From Arachis hypogaea (Eukaryota > Streptophyta > Magnoliopsida > Fabales > Fabaceae): a stretch of DNA of 64,000 nt. The notes beneath the pieces were generated by a model. It was not told the origin of the DNA. It did not search any database and worked only from the letters and a program-made list of their open reading frames with translations. The stretch spans positions 112,175,506 through 112,239,505 of the forward strand of contig NC_092053.1 of assembly GCF_003086295.3 (NCBI RefSeq), read 5' to 3'. How positions within the stretch are numbered: position 1 is the first letter of the stretch; every line of letters begins with the position of its first letter. This document shows positions 1-10,405 of the stretch, piece after piece. Position numbers and translations under genes: made by a program.

Positions 1-77
1 TAATTTTGAGATTTAGGATCATGAATTTATGGGTTCTTGCATGTTTTGGTGTTGAGTTTAGATTGAGCTAAGGCTTG
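1..77. mobile_element. Left piece of outer LTR element C
   Basis: AT-rich non-coding sequence that was continuous with base 9866 onward before element A inserted, as shown by the GTACC duplication at 78-82 and 9866-9870. It has no ORF worth calling. I assign it to the internal region of outer element C by continuity with the sequence to the right of A; the rest of C lies outside the window to the left. Confidence 0.5.
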
Positions 78-82
78 GTACC
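78..82. repeat. Target-site duplication of element A, left copy
   Basis: GTACC directly precedes the 5' LTR and is repeated perfectly at 9866-9870 after the 3' LTR. A 5-bp duplication is normal for Ty3-type integrase. Confidence 0.95.
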
Positions 83-457
83 TGATGAGTGGATAATTTA
101 TACGCTTTTTGGCATTGTTTTTAGTATGTTTTTAGTAGGATCTAGTTACTTTTAGGGATGTTTTCATTAGTTTTTATGTTAAATTCACATTTCTGGACTT
201 TACTATGAGTTTGTGTGTTTTTCTGTGATTTCAGGTATTTTCTGGCTGAAATTAAGGGACTTGAGCAGAAATCAGATTCAGAGGTTGAAAAAGGACTGCT
301 GATGCTGTTGGATTCTGACCTCCCTGCACTCAAAGTGGATTTTCTGGAGCTACAGAACTCGAAATGGCGCGCTTCCAATTGCGTTGGAAAGTATACATCC
401 AGGGCTTTCCAGAAATATATAATAGTCCATACTTTGGCCAAGAATTGACGACGTAAA

Positions 458-566
458 CTGGCGTTCAACGCCAGCCTTCTGCCCAAATCTGGCGTCCAGC
501 GCCAGAAAAGGATCCAAAACCAGAGTTGAACGCCCAAACTGGCACAGAAACTGGTGTTCAACTCCA
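458..566. repeat. Palindrome array in the LTR, 31-bp period
   Basis: Units start at 458, 489, about 520 and 551. The first is CTGGCGTTCAACGCCAG, an 8-bp dyad around one base; the second is CTGGCGTCCAGCGCCAG; the last two are decayed versions. The array ends about 115 bp upstream of the TATA box, so it lies in the promoter part of the LTR. The same array is in the 3' LTR at about 8517-8625, and related units occur at 6220-6393. Confidence 0.85.
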
Positions 567-682
567 CAAATGGCCTCTGCACGTGCTACACTTAAGCTCA
601 GCCCAAACACACACCAAGTGGGCCCCGGAAGTGGATTTATGCATCAATTACTTACTCATGTAAACCCTAGTGACTAGTTTAT

Positions 683-690
683 TATAAATA
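683..690 (+). promoter_or_regulatory. TATA box of the element A LTR
   Basis: TATAAATA lies in the LTR about 1.1 kb before its end, repeated at 8742-8749 in the 3' LTR. It is the best candidate for the RNA polymerase II promoter of the genomic transcript. Confidence 0.6.
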
Positions 691-1245
691 GGACCTCTTA
701 CTATTGTATTAGGCATCTTTGGACGCCTGGTTCTTAGATCAGAGGGGCTGGCCACACGGCCATGCCTGGACCTTCACTTATGTATTTTCATACGGTAGAG
801 TTTCTACACTCCATAGATTAAGGTGTGGAGCTCTGCTGTTCCTCAAAGATTAATGCAAAGTACTTCTATTTTCTATTCAATTCTTCTTATTTCGCTTCTA
901 AGATATCCATTCGAACCCAAGAACGTGATGAAGGTGATGATTATGTGTGACGCTCATCACCATCTCCCCTATGAACGCGTGCCTGACAAACACTTCCGTT
1001 CTACATGAATTCAGCTAGAATGAGTATCTCTTAGATCTCCTAACCAGAATCTTCGTGGCGTAAGCTAGAATGATGGCGGCATTCAAGAGAATCCGGAAGG
1101 TCTAAACCTTGTCTGTGGTATTCCGAGTAGGATTCAATGATTGAATGACTGTGACGAGCTCCTAACTCGCGAGTGCTGGGCGTTAGTGACAGACGCAAAA
1201 GGATAGTAAATCCTATTCCAGCATGATCGAGAACCGACAGATGAA

Positions 1246-1412
1246 TAGCCGTGCCGTGACAGGGTGCGTGAGCATATTATTCACTGAGAGGATAAGATGA
1301 AGCCATTGACAAGGGTGATGCCTCCAGACGATTAGCCGTGCCGTGACAGGGCATTGGATCATTTTCCCGTGATATGACCGAAAGTAGCCATTGACAGTGG
1401 TGATGTATCACA
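1246..1412 (+). repeat. 87-bp tandem duplication inside LTR A
   Basis: Two diverged copies begin TAGCCGTGCCGTGACAGGG at 1246 and 1333, and each continues to a GCCATTGACA(A/G)(G/T)GGTGATG block. It is also present in the 3' LTR (from 9305). No function is evident. Confidence 0.7.
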
Positions 1413-1812
1413 TACAGCCAGCCATGGAAAGGAGTAAGACTGATTGGATGAAGATAGCAGGAAAGCAGAGGTTCAGAGGAACGAAAAGCATCTCCATTCC
1501 CTCATCTGAAATTCTTACTAATGATTTACATAAGTACCTCTATCCCTTTTATTGTTTATTTTAATCTAATAAAATATCATGTTTAAATCCGCCTGACTGA
1601 GATTTACAAGGTGACCATAGCTTGCTTCAAGCCAACAATCTCTGTGGGATCGACCCTTACTCACGTAAGGTTTATTACTTGGACGACCCAGTACACTTGC
1701 TGGTTAGTTGAACGGAGTTGTGTCCACACATAGTAAAGAGCCATAATAATGATTCCATACAATAACAAAGAGTACTACATTAATGTGATCACAATTTCGT
1801 CCACCAAGTTTT

Positions 1813-1830
1813 TGGCGCCGTTGCCGGGGA
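1813..1830 (+). promoter_or_regulatory. Primer-binding site of element A
   Basis: TGGCGCCGTTGCCGGGGA lies 6 nt after the LTR end. It is the sequence type complementary to the 3' end of tRNA-Asp that is used by Athila elements (lineage knowledge). It primes minus-strand DNA synthesis. Confidence 0.9.
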
Positions 1831-3688
1831 TTGTTTGAGTTTGGACAACTGACGGTTCATCTTGTTGCTCAGATTAGGTAATTTTCTTTTTGTTTTCTTT
1901 TCAAAAATTTTTCAAAAATATTTCAAAATTTTCTCACTTGTTTTCGAAAAAAAAAAAATTTGTTTTCAAAAATAAATTATTCTACGGCTTCAGAATTTTT
2001 AAGAATGAATTCTAGTGTTTCATGAAGCATGATTGAAGCCTGGCTGGCTGTAAAGCCATGTCTCAATCCTTATACCCAAGAGAAGAGCTTCTTTATCTTT
2101 CTTAGCCAATTGGCTGTTGAATGTAAGGAATGTCAGGCGTGTCATGTCTGAGTTACATACTAAAGCTTGGCTGGCTATTAAGCCATGCCTGACCCTTTGA
2201 TTGGAGCTTTAGAGCATAAGATTCCTGGAATTCATATTAAAAATTTTGAATCCTTATTTTTCTTTTTTCTAAATAATTTTCAAAAAAAAATTAAATTAAA
2301 AGAAAATACAAAAAAATTAGAAAATCATAAAAATAAAAAATATTTCCTATTTCTTGTTTGAGTCTTGAGTCATGTTATAAGTTTGGTGTCAATTGCATAT
2401 GCATCTTGCATTTTTTCGAAAATATCATGCATTCATAGTGTTCTTCATGATCTTCAAGTTGTTCTTGGTAAGTCTTCTTGTTTGATCTTGATGATTTTTT
2501 GTTTTGTGTCTTTTCATGTTTATCATATACATTCTTGAATTCTTAGTGCGTAAGCATTAAAGAATTCTAAGTTTGGTGTCTTGCATGTTTTCTTTGCATT
2601 AAAAATTTTTCAAAATTGTGTCTATGATGTTCATCTTGACATTCAAAGTGTTCTTGGTGTTCATCTTGACATTCATAGCATTCTTGCATGCATCACATGT
2701 TTTGATCTAAAAATTTTCATGCATTGCATAATTTTCACGTTTTCATAAAAATTCAAAAAAAAAATCAAAAAAATATCTTCCCCTTTTTCTCTCATCAAAT
2801 TCGAAAATTTGAGTTGACTTTTTCAAAAATTTTTAAAATCAAGTTGTTTCTTATGAGTCAAATCAAATTTTCAATTTGAAAATCTTATCTTTTTCAAAAT
2901 CTTTTTCAAAATTCAAAATCTTTTTCAAAATTCATGATTATTTTCGAAAATTCCAAAAAAATAATTTTCAAAAACCTTTTTCTTATTTTATATCATAATT
3001 TTCGAAAATAACAATAACAATTAATGTTTTTATTCAAAAATTTCAAGTTTGTTACTTGCTTGTTAAGAAAGATTCAAACTTTAAGTTCTAGAATCATATC
3101 TTATGATTTCTTGTAAATCAAGTCATTAATTGTGATTTTAAAAATCAAATCTTTTTCAAAACTAATTTCGATCATATCTTTTCAAAAATATCTTCTTATC
3201 TTATCTTTTTCAAAATTTGATTTCAAAATATCTTCTCTAACTTCCCAACTTCTTATCTTTTCAAATTTGTTTCAACTAACTAACTAACTTTTTGTTTGTT
3301 TCTTAACTTTTTCAAAACTACCTAACTAACTCTCTCTCTCTAATTTTCGAAAATATCTCCCTCTTTTTCAAAAATTTCTTTTTATTAATTATTTTAATTT
3401 TTAAAACTTAATTTTCAAAAATTACTAACAATTTTTCAAAAACCAATTTCAAAAATCACTAACTCCTTTTCAAAAATATTTTCGAAAATTCTCCCTCTCC
3501 CATCTTATTCTATTTATTCATTCATATCCTAACATCTCATCTCACATTCCAATCCTCACAGTTGTGTTTCTTCTTTTACATCACATCCTTTATCTCCCCC
3601 TCTTCGTCTACTCACAAAGGGATTTCTATACTGTGGTATAAAGGATCTCTATTATTATTATTATTTTTCTGTCCATTCTTCCTTGTAT
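1831..3688 (+). other. Long untranslated leader of element A
   Basis: About 1.9 kb of AT-rich sequence without a credible ORF. It is full of TTTTCAAAAATTTTC-type short inverted words. AAGTTTGGTGTC occurs at about 2379 and 2570. Two GGCTGGCT...AAGCCATG segments (about 2041 and 2167) are diverged direct repeats. Confidence 0.6.
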
Positions 3689-6016
3689 ATGAGCAGGAGC
3701 AAGGATAAGAACATTCTTGTGGAAGCAGATCCAGAACCTGAAAGGACTCTGAAAAGAAAATTAAGAGAAGCTAAAATACAACAATCCAGAGATAACCTTT
3801 CAGAAATTTTCGAACAGGCAGAGGAGATGGCAGCCGAAAATAATAATAATGTAAGGAAGATGCTTGGTGACTTTACTGCACCTAATTCCAATTTACATGG
3901 AAGAAGCATCTCCATTCCTGCCATTGGAGCAAACAACTTTGAGCTGAAACCTCAATTAGTTTCTCTGATGCAGCAGAACTGCAAGTTTCATGGACTTCCA
4001 TCTGAAGATCCTTTTCAGTTCTTAACTGAATTCTTGCAGATATGTGATACTGTTAAGACTAATGGAATAGATCCTGAAGTCTACAGGCTCATGCTTTTCC
4101 CTTTTGCTGTAAGAGACAGAGCTAGATTATGGTTGGATTCTCAACCCAAAGACAGCCTGAACTCTTGGGATAAGCTGGTCACGGCTTTCTTAGCCAAGTA
4201 CTTTCCTCCTCAAAAGCTGAGCAAGCTAAGAGCTGATGTTCAAACCTTCAGACAGAAAGAAGGTGAATCTCTCTATGAAGCTTGGGAAAGATACAAACAG
4301 TTGACCAAAAAGTGTCCTTCTGACATGCTTTCAGAATGGACCATCCTGGATATATTCTATGATGGTTTATCTGAGCTATCAAAGATGTCACTGGACACTT
4401 CTGCAGGTGGATCCATTCACCTAAAGAAAACGCCTGCAGAAGCTCAAGAACTCATTGACATGGTTGCTAATAACCAGTTCATGTACACTTCTGAAAGGAA
4501 TCCTGTAAGCAATGGGACGCCTATGAAGAAGGGAGTTCTTGAGGTTGATACTCTGAATGCCATATTGGCTCAGAATAAAATATTGACTCAGCAAGTCAAT
4601 ATGATCTCTCAGAGTCTGCATGGAATGCAAGCTGCATCCAACAGTACTCAAGAGGCATCTTTTGAAGAAGAAGCCTATGATCCTGAGAACCCTGCAATAG
4701 CAGAGGTAAATTACTTAGGTGAACCTTATGGAAACACCTATAACTCAACATGGAGAAATCATCCAAATTTCTCATGGAAGGATCAAAAGCCCCAACAAGG
4801 CTTTAATAATGGTGGAAGAAACAGGTTTAGCAATAGCAAGCCTTTTCCATCATCAACTCAGCAACAGACAGAGAACTTTGAACAAAATGCTTCTAATTTA
4901 GCAAATCTAGTCTCTGATCTATCTAAGGCCACTTTAAGTTTCATGAATGAAACAAGGTCTTCCATTAGAAATCTGGAAGCACAAGTGGGCCAGCTGAGTA
5001 AAAGGATCACTGAAATCCCTCCTAGTACTCTCCCAAGCAATACAGAAGAGAACCCAAAAGGAGAGTGCAAGGCCATTGACATAAGAGCCATGGCCGAACC
5101 TGTGAGGAGAGGAGAGGACGTGAATCCCAAGGAGGAAGACCTCCTGGGACGTCCAGTGATCAATAAGGAGCTTCCCTCTGAGGAACCAAAGGACTCTGAG
5201 GCTCATCTAGAGACCATAGAGATTCCATTGAACCTCCTTATGCCCTTCATGAGCTCTGATGAGTATTCCTCTTCTGAAGAGAATGAGGATGTTACTGAAG
5301 AGCAAACTGCCAAGTTTCTTGGTACAATCATGAAGCTGAATGCCAAATTATTTGGCATTGATGCTTGGGAAGTTGAACCTCCCTTGTTCATCAATGAACT
5401 AAGTGATCTGGATCAACTGACATTGCCTCAGAAGAGACAGGATCCTGGAAAGTTCATAATATCCTGTACCATAGGCACCATGATCTTTAAGGCTCTGTGT
5501 GACCTTGGTTCAGGAATAAACCTCATGCCCCTCTCTGTAATAGAGAAACTGGAAATCTATGGGGTGCAAGCTGCTAAAATCTCACTAGAGATGGCAGACA
5601 GCTCAAGAAGACAGGCTTATGGACAAGTAGAAGATGTATTAGTAAAGGTTGAAGGCCTTTACATACCTACTGATTTCATAGTCCTGGATACTGGAAAGGA
5701 AGAGGATGAATCCATCATCCTAGGAAGACCTTTCCTGGCCACAGCAAGAGCTGTGATTGATGTTGACAGAGGTGAAATAGTCCTTCAATGGAATGAGAAC
5801 TCCCTTGTATTCAAAACTCAAGGATCTCCCTCTGCAACCATGGAGAGGAAGCAGAAAAAGCTTCTCTCAAAGCAGAGTCAACCAGAGCCCCCACAGTCAA
5901 ACTCTAAGTTTGGTGTTGGGAGGCCACAACCAAACTCTAAGTTTGGTGTTGAACTCCCATATCCAAACTCTAAGTTTGGTGTTGGAGAGTTTCAACAAAG
6001 CTCTGCACATCTGTGA
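3689..6016 (+). CDS. Gag-protease polyprotein of element A (775 aa)
   Basis: I start at the ATG at 3689, the first ATG of the frame. The N-terminal half contains a plant retrotransposon Gag (capsid-like) domain, with RLWLDSQPKDSLNSWDKL and FYDGLSELSKMSLD as recognisable blocks. The middle is Asn/Gln-rich. A retropepsin-like domain follows around 5440-5780, with DLGSGINLMP at the active-site position (the DLG form I associate with Athila proteases) and IILGRPFLA as the second conserved block. The frame is open throughout and codon use looks healthy. It lacks a CCHC zinc knuckle and any polymerase. The C-terminus ends in three 11-residue repeats containing NSKFGV. The likely role is particle assembly for a non-autonomous element. 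Confidence 0.9.
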   Translation: MSRSKDKNILVEADPEPERTLKRKLREAKIQQSRDNLSEIFEQAEEMAAENNNNVRKMLGDFTAPNSNLHGRSISIPAIGANNFELKPQLVSLMQQNCKFHGLPSEDPFQFLTEFLQICDTVKTNGIDPEVYRLMLFPFAVRDRARLWLDSQPKDSLNSWDKLVTAFLAKYFPPQKLSKLRADVQTFRQKEGESLYEAWERYKQLTKKCPSDMLSEWTILDIFYDGLSELSKMSLDTSAGGSIHLKKTPAEAQELIDMVANNQFMYTSERNPVSNGTPMKKGVLEVDTLNAILAQNKILTQQVNMISQSLHGMQAASNSTQEASFEEEAYDPENPAIAEVNYLGEPYGNTYNSTWRNHPNFSWKDQKPQQGFNNGGRNRFSNSKPFPSSTQQQTENFEQNASNLANLVSDLSKATLSFMNETRSSIRNLEAQVGQLSKRITEIPPSTLPSNTEENPKGECKAIDIRAMAEPVRRGEDVNPKEEDLLGRPVINKELPSEEPKDSEAHLETIEIPLNLLMPFMSSDEYSSSEENEDVTEEQTAKFLGTIMKLNAKLFGIDAWEVEPPLFINELSDLDQLTLPQKRQDPGKFIISCTIGTMIFKALCDLGSGINLMPLSVIEKLEIYGVQAAKISLEMADSSRRQAYGQVEDVLVKVEGLYIPTDFIVLDTGKEEDESIILGRPFLATARAVIDVDRGEIVLQWNENSLVFKTQGSPSATMERKQKKLLSKQSQPEPPQSNSKFGVGRPQPNSKFGVELPYPNSKFGVGEFQQSSAHL
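5899..5990 (+). repeat. Three 33-bp in-frame repeats carrying AAGTTTGGTGTT
   Basis: Repeats start near 5899, 5932 and 5965 and encode NSKFGV each time. The DNA word AAGTTTGGTGTT is the same one that abuts the 3' LTR (8129-8140), so a replication-type motif appears to have been amplified inside the gag 3' end. Confidence 0.8.
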
Positions 6017-6219
6017 GGCTCCATGAGAGCCCACTGTCAAGCTATTGACATTAAAGAAGCGCTTGTTGGGAGGCAACCCAATGTTTATCTAATTCTTATT
6101 TTTATTGTTTTTCATGTTTTCTTAGGTTCATGATCATGTGGAGTCACAAAATAAACAAAAAATTCAAAAACGGAATCAAAAACAGCAGAAGAAAAATCAC
6201 ACCCTGGAGGAGCATCTGT

Positions 6220-6393
6220 CTGGCGTTCAAACGCCAGAACAGAGCATAGTTCTGGCGCTGAACGCCCAGAATGGGAGCATCCTGGCGCTGAACGCCCAGA
6301 ACAAGCATGGTTCTGGCGTTCAACGCCAGAAATGGCAGCAAAGGGGCGTTGAACGCCCAAAATGGGCACCGACCTGGCGCTGAACGCCCAGAG
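6220..6393. repeat. Internal palindrome array of element A, 31-bp period
   Basis: Six units start at 6220, 6252, 6282, 6313, about 6343 and 6374 (intervals 30-32 bp). Each is a variant of CTGGCGTTCAACGCCAG or CTGGCGCTGAACGCCCAG, a GC-rich dyad. The array begins about 200 bp after the gag stop and ends about 280 bp before the inner hairpin. It uses the same motif as the LTR array. Confidence 0.9.
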
Positions 6394-6672
6394 TTGTGTG
6401 CAAGGGCATTTTACATGCCTAAATTGGTGCAGGGATGTAAATGCCTTGACACCTCAGGATCTGTGGACCCCATAGGATCCCCACCTACCTCATCATCTCT
6501 CTTTCCATTCATGATCATCCCTTCTTTTTTTCCATGTACCACTCACATCCATACACCCACTACCTTCAAACATTCAACATCTCTCTCCCACCCAATCCCA
6601 CCCATATGGCCGAATACACATCTCTCTCCATCTCCTCCATATCTTCTTCTTATTCTTCTATTCTTTCTTCTT

Positions 6673-6709
6673 TTGCTCGAGGACGAGCAACATTCTAAGT
6701 TTGGTGTGG
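6673..6709 (+). promoter_or_regulatory. Inner hairpin followed by AAGTTTGGTGT
   Basis: TTGCTCG-AGGA-CGAGCAA (6673-6690) forms a 7-bp stem with an AGGA loop. After 6 nt comes AAGTTTGGTGTGG. It lies in a CT-rich leader 57 nt before the ATG of the ORF2 remnant at 6748. The same arrangement recurs at 8104, 11491, 29012 and 31307. Confidence 0.75.
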
Positions 6710-6747
6710 TAAAAAGCATAGCTTTTTTGTTTTTTCCATAACCATTG

Positions 6748-7030
6748 ATGGCACCTAAGGCTAGAGAAGCCTCTAGAAAGAGGAAAGGGAAGACAAAAGC
6801 TTCCATCAAGGGTCTATAGCTCAGTGGTAGAATATTTGACTACAAATCAAGAGATCCCTGAGATACCTCAGGGGATACATTTTCTTCCACACAATTATTG
6901 GAAGCAACTAAGGGTGGAACATCAAGAGCACTCCATCATCCTTCATGAAATCAGAGAAGATCTAAAAGCAATGAAGGATGAGCAGCAAAGACAAAGGAAG
7001 AGACATAGAAGAGCTCAAGGACATCACTAA
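6748..7030 (+). pseudogene. Remnant of the second ORF of element A
   Basis: The ATG at 6748 opens a basic 23-codon peptide beginning MAPKAREASRKRKGK that stops at 6817-6819, inside the tRNA-like segment. Further on, an open stretch to 7030 without its own credible start reads ...YWKQLRVEHQEHSIILHEI and is Glu/Lys/Arg-rich, coiled-coil-like. I read the two as the N- and C-terminal ends of a longer ORF2 (the env-like position in autonomous Athila elements) whose middle has been deleted. Function unknown; confidence in the deletion model is moderate. Confidence 0.5.
6810..6861 (+). pseudogene. tRNA-Cys-like 5' fragment
   Basis: The segment starting GGGTCTATAGCTCAGTGGTA follows the plant tRNA-Cys acceptor stem, D arm (A-box TAGCTCAGTGG) and anticodon arm. 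The anticodon region reads GACTACAAATC where tRNA-Cys has a GCA anticodon. The T arm and 3' acceptor strand are missing. It is about 50 nt long and too decayed to be a working tRNA. The match is from memory of tRNA-Cys sequences. Confidence 0.7.
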
Positions 7031-8103
7031 GGTGGACTCATTCCTTGTTCTTACTTTCTCTGTTTTTCATTTTCTATGTTATGTGCCTATCTATGTTTGT
7101 GTCTTCATTACATGATCATTAGTAGTAGTAATTATGTCTTAAAGTTATAAATGTCCTATGAATCCATCACCTCTCTTAAATAAAAACTGTTTTAAATCAA
7201 AAGAACAAGAAGTACATGAGTTTCGAATTTATCCTTGAACTTAGTTTAATTATAATGATGTGGTGACAATGCTTCTTGTTTTCTGAATGTATGCTTGAAC
7301 AGTGCATATGTCTTTTGAAGTTGTTGTTTAAGAATGTTAAATATGTTGGCTCTTGAAAGAATGATGACTAGGAGACATGTTATTTGATAATCTGAAAAAT
7401 CATAAAAATGATTCTTGAAGCAAGAAAAAGCAGCAAAGAACAAAGCCTGCAGAAAAAAAAATTAGGCAAAAAAAAAATAGAAAGAAAAAGAAAAAGCAAG
7501 CAGAAAAAGCCAATAACCCTTAAAACCAAAAGGCAAGGGCAAATAAAAAGGATCCCAAGGCTTTGAGCATCAGTGGATAGGAGGGCCTAAAGGAATAAAA
7601 TCCTAGTCTAAGCGGCTAAACCAAGCTGTCCCTAACCATGTGCTTGTGGCGTGTAGGTGTCAAGTGAAAACTTGAGACTGAGTGGTTAAAGTCAAGGTCC
7701 AAAGCAAAAAAAAAAGAGTGTGCTTAAGAACCCTGGACACCTCTAATTGGGGACTTTAGCAAAGCTGAGTCACAATCTGAAAAGGTTCACCCAATTATGT
7801 GTCTGTGGCATTTATGTATCCGGTGGTAATACTGGAAAACAAAGTGCTTAGGGCCACGGCCAAGACTCATAAAGAAGCTGTGTTCAAGAATCATCATACT
7901 GAACTAGGAGAGTCAATAACACTATTCGAAATCTGAAGTTCCTATAGATGCCAATCATTCTAAACTTCAATGGATAAAGTGAGATGCCAAAACTACTCAA
8001 GAGGCAAAAAGCTATAAGTCCCGCTCATATGATTGAAGCTCTATTTCACTGATAGTTTGGAATTTATAGTATATTCTCTTCTTTTTATCCTATTTGATTT
8101 TTA
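7031..8103 (+). other. 3' untranslated region of element A
   Basis: About 1.07 kb, A-rich in places (7440-7500), without a supported gene. Recurrent GGCTAAACCAAG and GTGTCTGTGGC-like words suggest old internal duplications. Confidence 0.5.
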
Positions 8104-8141
8104 GTTGCTTGGGGACAAGCAACAATTTAAGTTTGGTGTTA
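8104..8141 (+). promoter_or_regulatory. Terminal hairpin and polypurine-like tract of element A
   Basis: GTTGCTTG-GGGA-CAAGCAAC (8104-8123) is an 8-bp stem with a GGGA loop. After 5 nt, AAGTTTGGTGTTA runs directly into the 3' LTR at 8142. Its position makes it the plus-strand primer region, although it is not purely purine. Confidence 0.75.
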
Positions 8142-9865
8142 TGATGAGCGGATAATTTATACGCTTTTTGGCATTGTTTTTAGTATGTTTTTAGTAGGAT
8201 CTAGTTACTTTTAGGGATGTTTTCATTAGTTTTTATGTTAAATTCACATTTCTGGACTTTACTATGATTTTGTATGTTTTTCTGTGATTTCAGGTATTTT
8301 CTGGTTGAAATTAAGGGACTTGAGCAGAAATCAGATTCAGAGGTTGAAAAAGGACTGCTGATGCTGTTGGATTCTGACCTCCCTTCACTCAAAGTGGAAT
8401 TTCTGGAGCTACAGAACTCGAAATGGTGCGCTTCCACTTGCGTTGGAAAGTAGACATCTAGGGCTTTCCAGAAATATATAATAGTCCATACTTTGGGCAA
8501 GAATTGACGACGTAAACTGGCGTTCGACGCCAGCCTTCTGCCCAAATCTGGCGTCCAGCGCCAGAAAAGGATCCAAAACCAGAGTTGAACGCCCAAACTG
8601 GCACAGAAACTAGCGTTCAACTCCACAAATGGCCTCTGCACGTGCTACACTTAAGCTCAGCCCAAACACACACCAAGTGGGCCCCGGAAGTGGATTTATG
8701 CATCAATTACTTACTCATGTAAACCCTAGTGACTAGTTTATTATAAATAGGACCTCTTACTATTGTATTAGGCATCTTTGGACGCCTGGTTCTTAGATCA
8801 GAGGGGCTGGCCACACGGCCATGCCTGGACCTTCACTTATGTATTTTCATACGGTAGAGTTTCTACACTCCATAGATTAAGGTGTGGAGCTCTGCTATTC
8901 CTCAAAGATTAATGCAAAGTACTTCTATTTTCTATTCAATTCTTCTTATTTCGCTTCTAAGATATCCATTCGAACCCAAGAACGTGATGAAGGTGATGAT
9001 TATGTGTGACGCTCATCACCATCTCCCCTATGAACGCGTGCCTGACAAACACTTCCGTTCTACATGAATTCAGCTAGAATGAGTATCTCTTAGATCTCCT
9101 AACCAGAATCTTCGTGGCGTAAGCTAGAATGATGGCGGCATTCAAGAGAATCCGGAAGGTCTAAACCTTGTCTGTGGTATTCCGAGTAGGATTCAATGAT
9201 TGAATGACTGTGACGAGCTCCTAACTCGCGAGTGCTGGGCGTTAGTGACAGACGCAAAAGGATAGTAAATCCTATTCCAGCATGATCGAGAACCGACAGA
9301 TGAATAGCCGTGCCGTGACAGGGTGCGTGAGCATATTATTCACTGAGAGGATAAGATGAAGCCATTGACAAGGGTGATGCCTCCAGACGATTAGCCGTGC
9401 CGTGACAGGGCATTGGATCATTTTCCCGTGAGATGACCGAAAGTAGCCATTGACAGTGGTGATGTATCACATACAGCCAGCCATGGAAAGGAGTAAGACT
9501 GATTGGATGAAGATAGCAGGAAAGCAGAGGTTTAGAGGAACGAAAAGCATCTCCATTCCCTCATCTGAAATTCTTACTAATGATTTACATAAGTACCTCT
9601 ATCCCTTTTATTGTTTATTTTAATCTAATAAAATATCATGTTTAAATCCGCCTGACTGAGATTTACAAGGTGACCATAGCTTGCTTCAAGCCAACAATCT
9701 CTGTGGGATCGACCCTTACTCACGTAAGGTTTATTACTTGGACGACCCAGTACACTTGCTGGTTAGTTGAACGGAGTTGTGTCCACACATAGTAAAGAGC
9801 CATAATAATGATTCCATACAATAACAAAGAGTACTACATTAATGTGATCACAATTTCGTCCACCA
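8142..9865 (+). repeat. 3' LTR of element A
   Basis: Co-linear with the 5' LTR over all 1724 bp. Differences seen include T to C at base 8 and several in the 8260-8480 region. It carries its own palindrome array (about 8517-8625) and TATA box. Confidence 0.95.
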
Positions 9866-9870
9866 GTACC
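9866..9870. repeat. Target-site duplication of element A, right copy
   Basis: GTACC, a perfect copy of 78-82. Confidence 0.95.
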
Positions 9871-9908
9871 TTTGATTTTAAAGAAAATATTTTGGGAAAA
9901 ACAGGGCA

Positions 9909-10405
9909 TGTGCGTGCGCACACCCTTGTGCGCACGCACACAACAACAATTTTTCACTTCCTGTGCGTACGCACCCACCTGTGCGTACACACACAAGCCT
10001 TTATGCCTACTGTTCGCAGCGCCAGCACGCTTTGTGTGCGCACATTCCTCTGTTTTCTGTGACCTGTGCGTGCGTACCTACTCGTGCGTACGCACACATG
10101 CCCTTTTTCGCACTCTCTGTGTGGCCCCACAGTCTTATGCGTCCACACGCCAACTTGCAACCACTCTGGTGGGAGCGTTGGCACAGCCTGTGCGTGGGAA
10201 CCCCTCCCCTTTCTGCTCTGTGCGCGTGCACAGACCTGTGTGCGCGCGCACACATGATCCTTTCCATGTCCTTAAAAAAAAGGCCTTCTGTGCGTGCGCA
10301 CAGCCCCGTGCGCATGAACACGTCTTGATTCCTCTTCTACCAGGAGCGCTCGCATAGAGTGTGTGCTCGCACACCTTCCCTTTTTCTCCTAGTGTGCATA
10401 CGCAC
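9909..10405. repeat. Internal palindrome array of element C, about 52-bp period
   Basis: Pairs of TGTGCGTGCGCACA or TGTGCGTACGCAC dyads, about 18-21 bp apart within a pair. Pairs start near 9909, 9962, 10013, 10064, 10116, 10167, 10218, 10288, 10343 and 10391. Intervals are about 50-55 bp apart from one of about 70. GC-rich in an AT-rich background. The long ORFs in both strands here are by-products of the repeat. Confidence 0.85.

Larger units (their letters stand above)
83..1806 (+). repeat. 5' LTR of element A
   Basis: Begins TGATGAGTGG and ends CGTCCACCA. It contains, in order, a region shared with the LTR of element B (GGAAAG...CTTTCCAG...ATATATAATAGT, about 385-430), the 31-bp palindrome array, a TATA box, an 87-bp tandem duplication, and a 3' region (about 1650-1730) that resembles the end of B's LTR (GATCGACCCT...ACGACCC...CACTTGCTGG). 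The last block is probably a conserved R/U5 segment. Confidence 0.95.
83..9865 (+). mobile_element. Element A: complete non-autonomous Athila-like Ty3 retrotransposon
   Basis: A 9.78 kb element with two co-linear 1724-bp LTRs (offset exactly 8059 bp, no indel between them), TG...CA ends, a perfect 5-bp target duplication, a tRNA-Asp-type primer site and a terminal hairpin plus polypurine-like tract. The internal region encodes only Gag and a protease-like domain; no reverse transcriptase, RNase H or integrase is present, so mobility would need enzymes from a relative. By eye the LTRs differ at about 17 positions (about 1%), so the insertion is recent. Athila-like lineage is inferred from the Gag/protease style, the primer site and the long LTRs. 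Confidence 0.92.

Noticed and set aside
6220..6393. CRISPR-like look of the regular 31-bp palindromes
   Set aside because: Plant nuclear retrotransposon context, no cas genes, units and spacers are all variants of one dyad.
6810..6882. Functional tRNA-Cys gene
   Set aside because: The anticodon loop is altered and the T arm and 3' acceptor strand are absent.
9872..10374. Several ORFs of 60-161 codons on both strands
   Set aside because: They are translations of the palindrome array; open frames on both strands follow from the repeat.
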